From NCBI GenBank assembly GCA_016861105.1, contig BOKS01000001.1, positions 558,001-622,000 of the forward strand: a stretch of 64,000 nt of DNA, in the 5' to 3' direction. Both the position numbers and the translations under genes were made by a program. Origin of the DNA: Betaproteobacteria bacterium (GTDB taxonomy: Bacteria; Pseudomonadota; Gammaproteobacteria; Burkholderiales; Casimicrobiaceae). The notes beneath the pieces were generated by a model that did not search any database, had not been told where the DNA came from, and worked only from the letters and a program-made list of their open reading frames with translations. Shown here in pieces: positions 19,037-26,439 of this stretch (positions are counted from its first letter, which is position 1; every line of letters begins with the position of its first letter).

Positions 19037-19939
19037 TCAGGACCCCGCGGGCGCCTGCGTGGCGCGCTGCGACAGGTGCTCGGCGAACTCGCGGACGCTG
19101 CGCCGCACCGGCGCGCCCGCGCGCACGCAGAGCTGCAGCCGCCGGTGCGCCCACGGATCCGTCAGGCGGACGCACGCGAGCCGGCCCTGACGCGCGTAGG
19201 CGAGGACGTTCGCCTGCGGCAGCAGCGCGATGCCCAGCCCCTCCTCCACCATCCGGCACGTCGCCTCGAAGTTCGCGATGTGGACGCGCACGCGCGAGAA
19301 CGTGCGGCCGACGAACTCGGGTACCACCGCCGAGATCGAGAGGCTCGGGAAGTAGCCGATGAAGCCGAAGCGCGCCGCCTGCTCGAAGGCGATCGGCCCC
19401 GTGCCGGCGAGCTCGTGCCCCGCCGGCACCGCCAGCACCAGCTCGTCGCCGCGGTACGGGTAGACGTCGAGCCCCTGCGGCACCAGCGGCCAGAAGAAGA
19501 TGCCGACGTCGGCCAGCCCGTCGGCGACCGCGCGCACGACGTCGGCGGACAGCCGCTCGACCAGGTCGACCTTCGCGCGCGGGTGCGCGGCGAGGAACGA
19601 GGCGAGGTCGCCGGGCAGGAACTGCACCATCGACGAGTGGTTCGCAGCGAGGCGGATGAGCGCCTGCCCGTCGCGCGTGAAGTCGCCGATCTCCAGCGCC
19701 GTCGTCTCGACGCTGCGCAGGATGTCGCGCGCGCGCTGCAGCAGCACCTCGCCGGCGGGGGTCAGCGACACGCCCTTCGCGTGCCGCGCGAGCAGCGCGA
19801 CGCCGAGGTCGGCTTCGAGCCCGGCCACGCGCTTGCTGACCGCCGAGGCGACGACGTGCTCGCGCGCCGCCGCCGCCGCGATGCTCCCCTCCTCGGCGAC
19901 GGCGACGAACAGCTTCAGCGTGACGAAGTCGAGTCGCAT
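19037..19939 (-). CDS. LysR family transcriptional regulator
   Basis: 300 residues. The N-terminal winged helix (about 1-60) includes FVAVAEEGSIAAAAAREHVVASAVSKRV; the rest is a periplasmic-binding-protein-like effector domain. It differs slightly from the most common LysR start in reading DFVTLKLFVAVAEEGS, a pattern typical of the subgroup next to Bug and CoA-transferase genes. It is divergent from tetR with a 75-bp gap, and is followed on its own strand by the Bug, CoA-transferase and lyase genes, which are the likely targets. The inducer is unknown. Confidence 0.9.
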   Translation of the reverse strand: MRLDFVTLKLFVAVAEEGSIAAAAAREHVVASAVSKRVAGLEADLGVALLARHAKGVSLTPAGEVLLQRARDILRSVETTALEIGDFTRDGQALIRLAANHSSMVQFLPGDLASFLAAHPRAKVDLVERLSADVVRAVADGLADVGIFFWPLVPQGLDVYPYRGDELVLAVPAGHELAGTGPIAFEQAARFGFIGYFPSLSISAVVPEFVGRTFSRVRVHIANFEATCRMVEEGLGIALLPQANVLAYARQGRLACVRLTDPWAHRRLQLCVRAGAPVRRSVREFAEHLSQRATQAPAGS

Positions 19940-19963
19940 CGGGCGGCCGGCGCGCGCCGCGGG

Positions 19964-19992
19964 TTGACAGGCCGGCGCGTTGCGGAGATTAT
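19964..19992 (+). promoter_or_regulatory. sigma70 promoter of the tetR-mutase operon
   Basis: A perfect -35 TTGACA (19964-19969), a 17-base spacer and -10 GATTAT (19987-19992) stand out in the GC-rich background. Transcription should start near 19999, leaving a leader of only about 15-20 nt before the tetR start. Confidence 0.7.
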
Positions 19993-19996
19993 ATAC

Positions 19997-20014
19997 CTAA
20001 CAATCGTTTGGTAG
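19997..20014. promoter_or_regulatory. TetR-type operator palindrome abutting the tetR start codon
   Basis: CTAACAATCGTTTGGTAG is an 18-bp imperfect palindrome with 14 of 18 positions symmetric. It directly follows the -10 box, covers the predicted transcription start, and ends one base before ATG 20015. The position fits an autorepressor site; no other inverted repeat of this quality is in the gap. Confidence 0.65.
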
Positions 20015-20638
20015 ATGCGCATGACCGCACCGCAGGCCGCCCGCGCCGCCCCCGCGCCCCGCCGCGGGACCGGACGCGCCGACAACCGCCTCCCCCAGGT
20101 GCTCGACGCCGCCGCGCGGCTGTTCCGCGAGCGGGGCTACGCGGTGACGTCGATGCGCGACATCGGCGCGGCCGCCGGCATGCTCGCCGGATCGCTGTAC
20201 TACCACTTCGCGTCGAAGGACGACCTGCTGGTCGCAGTCTACGCCGAGGGCGTCCGGCGCATAGGCGCGGCCGTCGAGGCGGCGCTCGCCGCGTCCGTCG
20301 ATCCGTGGGATCGCCTGGAGCGCGCGTGCGCCGCCCACCTGACGGCGCTGCTCGACGACAGCGACTACGGACAGGTCGTGATCCGCGTGCGTCCGGACGA
20401 CGCCCCCGACGCGGCGGCACGGCTGATCGCGCTGCGCGACGGCTACGAACGGCTGTTCGCGCGCGCGCTCGACGACCTGCCGCTGCGCCACCGCGGCGAC
20501 CGGCGCGCGCTGCGGCTGCTGCTCCTCGGCGCGCTCAATTGGTCGCAGACCTGGTATCGGCCGGGCCGCGACAGCCCGGCCGCCCTGGCCCGCCAGTTCG
20601 TCCGCCTGCTGCGATCCACCGCGCCGCCCGCCGCCTGA
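20015..20638 (+). CDS. TetR family transcriptional regulator
   Basis: 207 residues. The N-terminal helix-turn-helix (about 28-75) contains VLDAAARLFRERGYAVTSMRDI and AGSLYYHFASKDDLL; the C-terminal ligand domain ends with a Trp/Tyr-rich helix, NWSQTWYRPGRDS. This resembles TetR regulators of acyl-CoA catabolism (KstR2/PaaR-like groups), which usually respond to CoA thioesters. ATG 20015 follows the operator directly; ATG 20021, two codons later, is an alternative. It is the first gene of a plus-strand run with the B12 mutase genes, 34 bases ahead of the small subunit, so it probably represses its own operon and is relieved by the acyl-CoA substrate or product. Confidence 0.9.
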   Translation: MRMTAPQAARAAPAPRRGTGRADNRLPQVLDAAARLFRERGYAVTSMRDIGAAAGMLAGSLYYHFASKDDLLVAVYAEGVRRIGAAVEAALAASVDPWDRLERACAAHLTALLDDSDYGQVVIRVRPDDAPDAAARLIALRDGYERLFARALDDLPLRHRGDRRALRLLLLGALNWSQTWYRPGRDSPAALARQFVRLLRSTAPPAA

Positions 20639-20672
20639 CCGCAGAGCCCATTCCCCATTCCCGGTTCCCACC

Positions 20673-21089
20673 ATGTCCCTCCGCCCCAAGGTTCTCGTCA
20701 CCAAGATCGGCCTCGACGGCCACGACCGCGGCAGCCGCATCGTCGCCGCGCACCTGCGCGACGCCGGCATGGAGGTCGTCTACACGCCGCCCTGGCAGGA
20801 GATCGCCGCGGTGGTCAAGCTCGCGCAGGAGGAGGACGTCGACGTGATCGGCATCTCGTCGCTCGCCACCGACCACCTGATCGTGCCGCGGCTGATGCAC
20901 GCGCTGCGCGACGCGGGCCTCGCCGAGGTGGGCGTGATCGTCGGCGGCATCGTGCCCGACGAGGACGAGCGCGCGCTGCTCGACGCGGGCGTGGCCCGCG
21001 TCTTCCACCCCGGATCGTCGCTCGACGACATCGCGGCCTTCGTCCGCGACCTCGCGGCGAGGGTCCGCTCCGCCAGGTTCCCCGCCTGA
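20673..21089 (+). CDS. cobalamin-binding small subunit of an acyl-CoA mutase
   Basis: 138 residues, the size of a stand-alone B12-binding domain. It has the base-off/His-on signature DGHDRG (D15, H17, G20), followed by GISSLATDH and [10 protein letters not shown], and resembles the C-terminal domain of methylmalonyl-CoA mutase and the small subunits of isobutyryl- and 2-hydroxyisobutyryl-CoA mutases. H17 should be the lower axial cobalt ligand. It precedes the catalytic subunit by 19 bases, so the enzyme is of the split (IcmB/HcmB) type rather than a single chain. Confidence 0.92.
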   Translation: MSLRPKVLVTKIGLDGHDRGSRIVAAHLRDAGMEVVYTPPWQEIAAVVKLAQEEDVDVIGISSLATDHLIVPRLMHALRDAGLAEVGVIVGGIVPDEDERALLDAGVARVFHPGSSLDDIAAFVRDLAARVRSARFPA

Positions 21090-21108
21090 CCCGCGACAGG
21101 ACGACACG

Positions 21109-22791
21109 ATGAACAAGCCGCTCCCCGATCCGGTTCCCGCCTCGCTCGACGAGGCCCGCGTGCGCTGGGCCGCCGAGTACGCGGCGCAGCTGCCGCAGGA
21201 CCGCGAGACCCGCAACCGATCCGGCATCCCCGTCAAGCCGTTGTACACGCCGCTCGACGCCGATCCGTCGCGCTACGACGAGGCCCTCGGCTTTCCCGGC
21301 GAGCCGCCGTACACCCGGGGCATCTACGCCACGATGCACCGGGGCCGCACGTGGACCCAGCGCCAGCTGATCGGGCTGGGCACGCCGCGCGACTACAACG
21401 CGCGGCTGCTCGACATCCTCGACAAGGGCGCCACCGCCGTCTCGCTGATCCCGTGCAACTCGGTCTATCGCGGCTACGACATGGACGAGGTGTACCCCGA
21501 ACTGCTCGGGACCTGCGGCGTCGTCGTCAACACCGCCGACCAGATGGACACCTGCCTCGACCGCGTCGACCTCGCGACGACGTCGTGCGCGATGAACGAC
21601 CCGCTGCCGTTCACGCTGCTCGCGTTCATGCTGGCCACGGCGAAGCGGCGCGGCGTCGACTGGCGCGACATCAGCGGCACCAGCAACCAGAGCGACTACA
21701 TCTCGCACTTCGTCGCCAACCACATGTTCTTCCGCATCGCGCTGCCCGGCTCGCGGCGCGTCCTCACCGACCACGTCGCGTGGTGCAACGCGCACGCGCC
21801 GCGCTGGAACCCGGTGTCGGTCGTCGGCCAGCACATGCAGCAGGCCGGCGCGACGCCGGCCGAGGCGATGGCGTTCACGCTGTCCACGGCGATCCAGTAC
21901 GCCGAGGACTGCATCGCCGCGGGGATGTCGCCGGACGCCTTCCTCCCGCGCTTCACGTTCTTCTTCGACATCTCGATCTCGTTCTTCGAGGAGATCGCCA
22001 AGTTCCGCGCCGGGCGCCGCATCTGGGCGCGCGTGACGCGCGAGCGCTTCGGCGCGCGCGACCCGCGCTCGTGGCGCTTCAAGTTCCACGCGCAGACCTC
22101 CGGCGTCGACCTCACGCGCCAGCAGCCGCTCAACAACATCGCCCGCGTCACCGCGCAGGCGATGGCCGGCATCTTCGGCGGGCTGCAGTCGCTGCACACG
22201 GACGCCTACGACGAGGTGCTGTCCTGCCCGACGCAGTTCGGCGCGCGCATCGCGGTCGCCACGCAGAACATCCTGCGCGAGGAGGCGCACCTCACCGACG
22301 TCATCGACCCGCTCGGCGGCTCGTACTACGTGGAGGCGCTGACCGACGGGATGGAGGAGAGGATCCTCGCGACGATGGCCGACGTCGAGGCACAGGGCGG
22401 CATGTACGCGGCGGTCCGCTCGGGCTACGTGCAGAAGCGCATCGGCGAGTCCGCGCGCGCCTTCCAGGCGAAGGTCGAGCGCGGCGAGCAGACGATCGTC
22501 GGCGTCAACAAGTACGTCGTCGACGAGGACGCGAGCGCCCGCCCCGCGCTGCCCAAGCCCGATCCCTCGCTGATGCGCTCGCACCTCGCCGGGTTCGCCC
22601 GCTGGAAGGCCGAGCGCAGCCGCGACGACGTCGACCGCGCGCTGTCGGCGCTGGCGCGCGCGGCGCAGGCGGACGGCGCGAACACCTTCGGCGCCGTCGT
22701 CGACGCGGCCGTCGCCGGGTGCACGCACGGGGAGATCTGCGCGACGCTGCGGCGCGAGCTCGGCTTCGGGCAGCCGCTGGTGGTCGTCTGA
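21109..22791 (+). CDS. divergent adenosylcobalamin-dependent acyl-CoA mutase, large subunit
   Basis: 560 residues, TIM-barrel catalytic chain of the methylmalonyl-CoA mutase family without the B12 domain. Family landmarks are [66 protein letters not shown] and IVGVNKY. Specificity positions differ. The position of the mutase Tyr89 is H77. The Arg207 that binds the methylmalonyl carboxylate aligns with N204. The Tyr-His pair reads Q241-H242, and the AFDL.T..GYDSD loop is replaced by a segment ending RGYDMD (about 110-126). Loss of the arginine argues against a dicarboxylic substrate. The reaction is unknown; methylmalonyl-CoA is unlikely. It lies between its B12 subunit and a MeaB fusion. Confidence 0.88.
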   Translation: MNKPLPDPVPASLDEARVRWAAEYAAQLPQDRETRNRSGIPVKPLYTPLDADPSRYDEALGFPGEPPYTRGIYATMHRGRTWTQRQLIGLGTPRDYNARLLDILDKGATAVSLIPCNSVYRGYDMDEVYPELLGTCGVVVNTADQMDTCLDRVDLATTSCAMNDPLPFTLLAFMLATAKRRGVDWRDISGTSNQSDYISHFVANHMFFRIALPGSRRVLTDHVAWCNAHAPRWNPVSVVGQHMQQAGATPAEAMAFTLSTAIQYAEDCIAAGMSPDAFLPRFTFFFDISISFFEEIAKFRAGRRIWARVTRERFGARDPRSWRFKFHAQTSGVDLTRQQPLNNIARVTAQAMAGIFGGLQSLHTDAYDEVLSCPTQFGARIAVATQNILREEAHLTDVIDPLGGSYYVEALTDGMEERILATMADVEAQGGMYAAVRSGYVQKRIGESARAFQAKVERGEQTIVGVNKYVVDEDASARPALPKPDPSLMRSHLAGFARWKAERSRDDVDRALSALARAAQADGANTFGAVVDAAVAGCTHGEICATLRRELGFGQPLVVV

Positions 22792-22807
22792 CCGCTCGCC
22801 GCGCGGC

Positions 22808-24085
22808 ATGAAGCGCGATCTTCCCCGCGGCGACGACGCAGCGGCCGCCGCGCGGCTGGCGGCGATCCGCGCCGGCGACCGCGGCGCCGTCGCCCGCGCC
22901 ATCACCGCGGTCGAGAACGGCCACGCCGACGCCGCCGCGCTGCTGGCGGCGCTGGAGGGCGACCTCGGGCGCGCCCACGTCGTCGGCATCACCGGCCCGC
23001 CGGGCGCGGGCAAGTCCACGCTGATCGCGGCGCTGGTCGGCGAGTGCACGCGGCGCGGACGGCGCGTCGCGGTGGTCGCGGTCGACCCGTCGAGCCCGCT
23101 CTCCGGCGGGGCGGTGCTGGGCGACCGCATCCGCATGAGCGAAGTCGCCGCTGCCGAGGGCGTGTTCGTGCGCTCGGTGGCCTCGCGCGGGCACGCGGGC
23201 GGACTCGCGTCCGCGACGCGCGGCATCGTGGACCTGATGGACGCGGCGGGCTTCGACCCCGTCATCGTCGAGACGGTCGGCGCAGGCCAGTCGGAGGTCG
23301 CGATCGCCGCGCTCGCCGACACGAGCGTCGTGGTGACGCCGCCGGGCCTCGGCGACGACGTGCAGGCGATCAAGGCCGGCATCCTCGAGATCGCCGACGT
23401 CCTCGTGGTGAGCAAGGGCGACAGCCCGCTCGCCTCCGCGACCGTGCGCGACCTGAAGGACATGCTCCGGCTGCGCGCGCGGCGCGGCGCCTGGACCGTT
23501 CCCGTGGTGCTGACGGCCGCGACGCGCGGCGAGGGCGTCGCGGAGCTGCTCGACGTCGCCGCGCGCCACGCCGAGGCCTGCGGCCGCGGACGGCGGCTCG
23601 CCGGCGCGGTCCAGCCGCCCGGCCCGCACGACGCCGCCGCGCGCGTCGCGACGCTCGCCCGCCAGGACGCCTTCCTGCGGCACTGCGCGCTCGAGCTCCT
23701 CGACGCGGGCCCGGGGCGGGCGACGCTCGCCATGACCGTCGGCGCCGAGCACCTCAACTTCAACGGGACCTGCCACGGCGGCGCGATCTTCGCGCTGGCG
23801 GACAGCGCCTTCGGGCTCGCGTCGAACTCGCACGGGCCGGTCGCCGCCGGCATCGAGGCGCACGTGTCCTATCACGCCGCGGCCCGTCCCGGCGACCGGC
23901 TCGTCGCGCGGGCCGAGGAGGTGAGCCGCAACGCGCGGCTCGCGACGTACCGCATCGACGTGACGCGCGGCGACGTGCGCGTGGCCTCGTTCGGTGGCAC
24001 CGTCTACATCGCCGCGCGCCGCCACGCGCCGCGCGAGGCCGCGACCCCGGCGGCGGGCGCGCGCGTCCCCGGGCCATCGTCGTAG
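22808..24085 (+). CDS. MeaB-type G-protein chaperone fused to a PaaI-like hotdog thioesterase
   Basis: 425 residues. Residues 1-265 are a MeaB/ArgK GTPase: Walker A GPPGAGKST (63-71), VAVDPSSPLSGGAVLGDRIRM, the ETVGAGQSE switch region, and SKGD where NKxD is usual. The usual MeaB C-terminal dimerisation arm is absent. From about 285 the chain is a hotdog-fold acyl-CoA thioesterase of the PaaI type: AMTVGAEHLNFNG, GTCHGGAIFALADSAF (putative catalytic D332) and SYHAAARPGDRL. MeaB proteins gate B12 loading and protect the mutase; PaaI-type enzymes hydrolyse aryl- and acyl-CoA. The frame is continuous, so this is a real fusion. It lies 16 bases after the mutase. Confidence 0.88.
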   Translation: MKRDLPRGDDAAAAARLAAIRAGDRGAVARAITAVENGHADAAALLAALEGDLGRAHVVGITGPPGAGKSTLIAALVGECTRRGRRVAVVAVDPSSPLSGGAVLGDRIRMSEVAAAEGVFVRSVASRGHAGGLASATRGIVDLMDAAGFDPVIVETVGAGQSEVAIAALADTSVVVTPPGLGDDVQAIKAGILEIADVLVVSKGDSPLASATVRDLKDMLRLRARRGAWTVPVVLTAATRGEGVAELLDVAARHAEACGRGRRLAGAVQPPGPHDAAARVATLARQDAFLRHCALELLDAGPGRATLAMTVGAEHLNFNGTCHGGAIFALADSAFGLASNSHGPVAAGIEAHVSYHAAARPGDRLVARAEEVSRNARLATYRIDVTRGDVRVASFGGTVYIAARRHAPREAATPAAGARVPGPSS

Positions 24086-24273
24086 CGGACACGCGCACGC
24101 GAGCCCCGGGGCAGCGGCGTGCCGCGCATCGTCGTCCGTGACATCTGCCACGGCCCGCCCCGCACGAAATCCGTCGCGACGGTGCTAGACTTCGGCGACC
24201 CCGCCGAGGGGGGACGAAGCGGGGGCCTGCTGGACGGCCCGTGCACGGCACAACGACGATGCGAGGAGGGGGC

Positions 24274-24732
24274 ATGGCGCTGATCCGCCACCCGAAGGAT
24301 TTCTGGGCGGGCGTGTTCTTCATCGCGGTCGGGACGGCGGCGATCGTCATCGCCCTCGACTATGCGATGGGCACCGCGGGGCGGATGGGGCCCGGCTACT
24401 TCCCGCGCTGGCTCGGCGGCATCATGGTCGGCATCGGCGCGCTGCTCGTGCTGCGCTCGTTCCGCCTGCAGGCCGACAAGATCCAGTTCCCGACGTTCCG
24501 GCCGCTGCTCATCGTGCTGGGCTCGGTGTTCCTGTTCGCAGTGACCGTCAACTGGGCCGGGCTGGTCCTCTCGACGATCCTGCTCGTGCTCGCCTCCAGC
24601 GTCGCCAGCCACGAGTACCGCTGGAAGGAGTCGATCGTCGCGGCGATCGCGCTCGCCGTCTTCGTCGTCCTGGCGTTCCGCTGGGGCCTGCAGCTGCAGC
24701 TGCCGACGTGGCCGCCGGCGCTGGTGGGGTAG
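24274..24732 (+). CDS. TctB-type small membrane subunit of a tripartite tricarboxylate transporter
   Basis: 152 residues with four predicted membrane helices. The N-terminus is the family pattern HPKDFWAGVFFIAVGTAAI, and GRMGPGYFPRWLGGIM follows. GAGGAGGGGG immediately upstream supports ATG 24274 over an open frame starting at 24241. TctB is the poorly conserved four-helix partner of TctA. It lies 188 bases after the MeaB fusion gene; that gap contains a possible -10 (TAGACT at 24186), so it may have its own promoter while still serving the mutase locus. No tctC gene is adjacent. Confidence 0.9.
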   Translation: MALIRHPKDFWAGVFFIAVGTAAIVIALDYAMGTAGRMGPGYFPRWLGGIMVGIGALLVLRSFRLQADKIQFPTFRPLLIVLGSVFLFAVTVNWAGLVLSTILLVLASSVASHEYRWKESIVAAIALAVFVVLAFRWGLQLQLPTWPPALVG

Positions 24733-24736
24733 CGCG

Positions 24737-26245
24737 ATGGACGTCTTCGCCAATCTCGGACTCGGCCTGTCGGTCGCGCTGACGTTCCAGAACGTCCTCT
24801 ACTGCTTCTTCGGCGTGCTGCTCGGCACGCTGATCGGCGTGCTGCCGGGGATCGGGCCGGTGCCGACGATCGCGATGCTGCTGCCGATCACCTACGCGCT
24901 GCCGCCGGTGTCGGCGCTGATCATGCTGGCCGGCATCTACTACGGCGCGCAGTACGGCGGCTCGACGACGGCGATCCTCGTCAACCTGCCCGGCGAGTCG
25001 TCGGCGGTGGTGACCTGCATCGACGGCTACCAGATGGCGCGACGGGGCCGTGCCGGCAAGGCGCTCGCGGTGGCGGCCCTCGGCTCGTTCATCGCGGGGA
25101 CCTTCGCCACGTTCGTCGTCGCCGGCTTCGCCCCGCCGCTCGCCGAGGTGGCGCTCAAGTTCGGCCCGGCCGAGTACTTCTCGCTGATGATCCTCGGCCT
25201 CATCTCGGCCGTGGTGCTGGCGAGCGGCTCGCTGCTGAAGGCGGTCGGCATGATCGTGCTCGGGCTGCTGCTCGGCATCATCGGCACCGACGTCAACTCC
25301 GGGCTGCAGCGCTACACCTTCGGCGTCCCGGAGCTCTCCGACGGCATCGGGTTCGTGGTGATCGCGATGGGCCTGTTCGCCTTCGCCGAGATCATCATCA
25401 ACCTCGAGCACAGGGGGCACCGCGAGGTGTTCACCGACAAGGTGTCGGGACTGCTCCTGACGTGGAAGGAGTTCAAGGAGGCGCTGCCGGCGATCCTGCG
25501 CGGGACCGGCATCGGCTCGGTGCTCGGCATCCTCCCGGGCGGCGGCGCGCTGCTCTCCGCGTTCGCCGCCTACACGATCGAGAAGAAGATCGCCAAGGAC
25601 CCGAGCACCTTCGGCAAGGGCAACATCCGCGGCGTGGCCGCGCCCGAGAGCGCAAACAACTCGGGCTCGCAGGCCTCGTTCATCCCGCTGCTCACGCTCG
25701 GCATCCCGCCCAACGCGGTGATGGCGCTGATGGTTGGGGCGATGACGATCCACAGCATCCAGCCCGGCCCGCAGGTGATGACCAGCAACCCGCAGCTGTT
25801 CTGGGGGCTGATCGCGAGCATGTGGATCGGCAACGTGATGCTGGTGGTGCTGAACCTGCCGATGATCGGCATCTGGGTGAAGTTGCTGCAGGTGCCCTAC
25901 CGGCTGCTGTACCCGGCGATCCTCGTCTTCTGCTGCATCGGGACGTACAGCCTCAACAACAACGTCTGGGACGTGCTGATGACGGTCGTGTTCGGCGTCA
26001 TCGGCTGGATCTTCGTCAAGCTCGAGTGCGAGCCCGCGCCGTTGCTGCTCGGCTTCATCCTCGGGCCGCTGATGGAGGAGAACCTACGCCGCGCGCTGCT
26101 GCTGTCGCGCGGCGACCCGACGGTGTTCGTGACGCGCCCGATCTCGGCGACGCTGCTCGCGCTCGCGCTGATCCTGCTCATCATCGTCGCGCTGCCGATG
26201 ATCCGCAAGAAGCGCCAGGAGGCGTTCCAGGAGGAGGCCGCATAA
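24737..26245 (+). CDS. TctA-type large permease of a tripartite tricarboxylate transporter
   Basis: 502 residues, about twelve hydrophobic segments, inner membrane. Conserved loops are GVLPGIGPVPTIAMLLP, YYGAQYGGSTTAILVNLPGE, GSVLGILPGGGALLSAF, and AAPESANNSGSQASFIPLLTLGIP. It starts four bases after the tctB stop. TctA/TctB use the cation gradient to import an organic acid delivered by a TctC/Bug receptor. The receptor is not encoded here; the two Bug proteins at 8876 and 17863 are candidates. It ends just before a long inverted repeat. Confidence 0.95.
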   Translation: MDVFANLGLGLSVALTFQNVLYCFFGVLLGTLIGVLPGIGPVPTIAMLLPITYALPPVSALIMLAGIYYGAQYGGSTTAILVNLPGESSAVVTCIDGYQMARRGRAGKALAVAALGSFIAGTFATFVVAGFAPPLAEVALKFGPAEYFSLMILGLISAVVLASGSLLKAVGMIVLGLLLGIIGTDVNSGLQRYTFGVPELSDGIGFVVIAMGLFAFAEIIINLEHRGHREVFTDKVSGLLLTWKEFKEALPAILRGTGIGSVLGILPGGGALLSAFAAYTIEKKIAKDPSTFGKGNIRGVAAPESANNSGSQASFIPLLTLGIPPNAVMALMVGAMTIHSIQPGPQVMTSNPQLFWGLIASMWIGNVMLVVLNLPMIGIWVKLLQVPYRLLYPAILVFCCIGTYSLNNNVWDVLMTVVFGVIGWIFVKLECEPAPLLLGFILGPLMEENLRRALLLSRGDPTVFVTRPISATLLALALILLIIVALPMIRKKRQEAFQEEAA

Positions 26246-26247
26246 CG

Positions 26248-26311
26248 CGATGCAAAAGGCGCGCGGCGAGATCGTCACATGACGGGACGTCCGCCTGCGC
26301 CTTTTGCATCG
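26248..26311. terminator. 15-bp inverted repeat with nested hairpins, probable bidirectional terminator
   Basis: CGATGCAAAAGGCGC (26248-26262) and its exact complement (26297-26311) flank 34 bases. The arrangement AAAAGGCGC...GCGCCTTTT reads as an intrinsic terminator on both strands. Inside lie GCGG/CCGC pairing, the palindrome CGTCACATGACG (26273-26284) and GGACGTCC. It begins three bases after the tctA stop. The loop is longer than in most terminators. Confidence 0.6.
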
Positions 26312-26325
26312 AGCGATAGCCACGC

Positions 26326-26343
26326 GGCCGCCTTGAGGCGGCC
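26326..26343. other. GC-rich hairpin between tctA and the GGT gene
   Basis: GGCCGCC-TTGA-GGCGGCC is a perfect 7-bp stem with a four-base loop in the 194-bp gap, about 100 bases before the GTG start of the next gene. No T-run follows. Confidence 0.5.
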
Positions 26344-26439
26344 CTGCGGCGCCCCTCGGTCCAGTGCACGCAACAACGAGCGCCGCGCGGGCGGACCCGC
26401 CCTGCCCTGCGCTGGTGCCTCGCCGATCCGCGCCCGCCC

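Noticed and set aside
20673..24085. Ordinary methylmalonyl-CoA mutase operon of propionate metabolism
   Set aside because: Key specificity residues are changed, the MeaB is a fusion, and no carboxylase or epimerase genes are nearby.
26248..26311. Terminal inverted repeats of an insertion sequence
   Set aside because: The arms are only 34 bases apart and enclose no coding sequence; a terminator or small dispersed element fits better.
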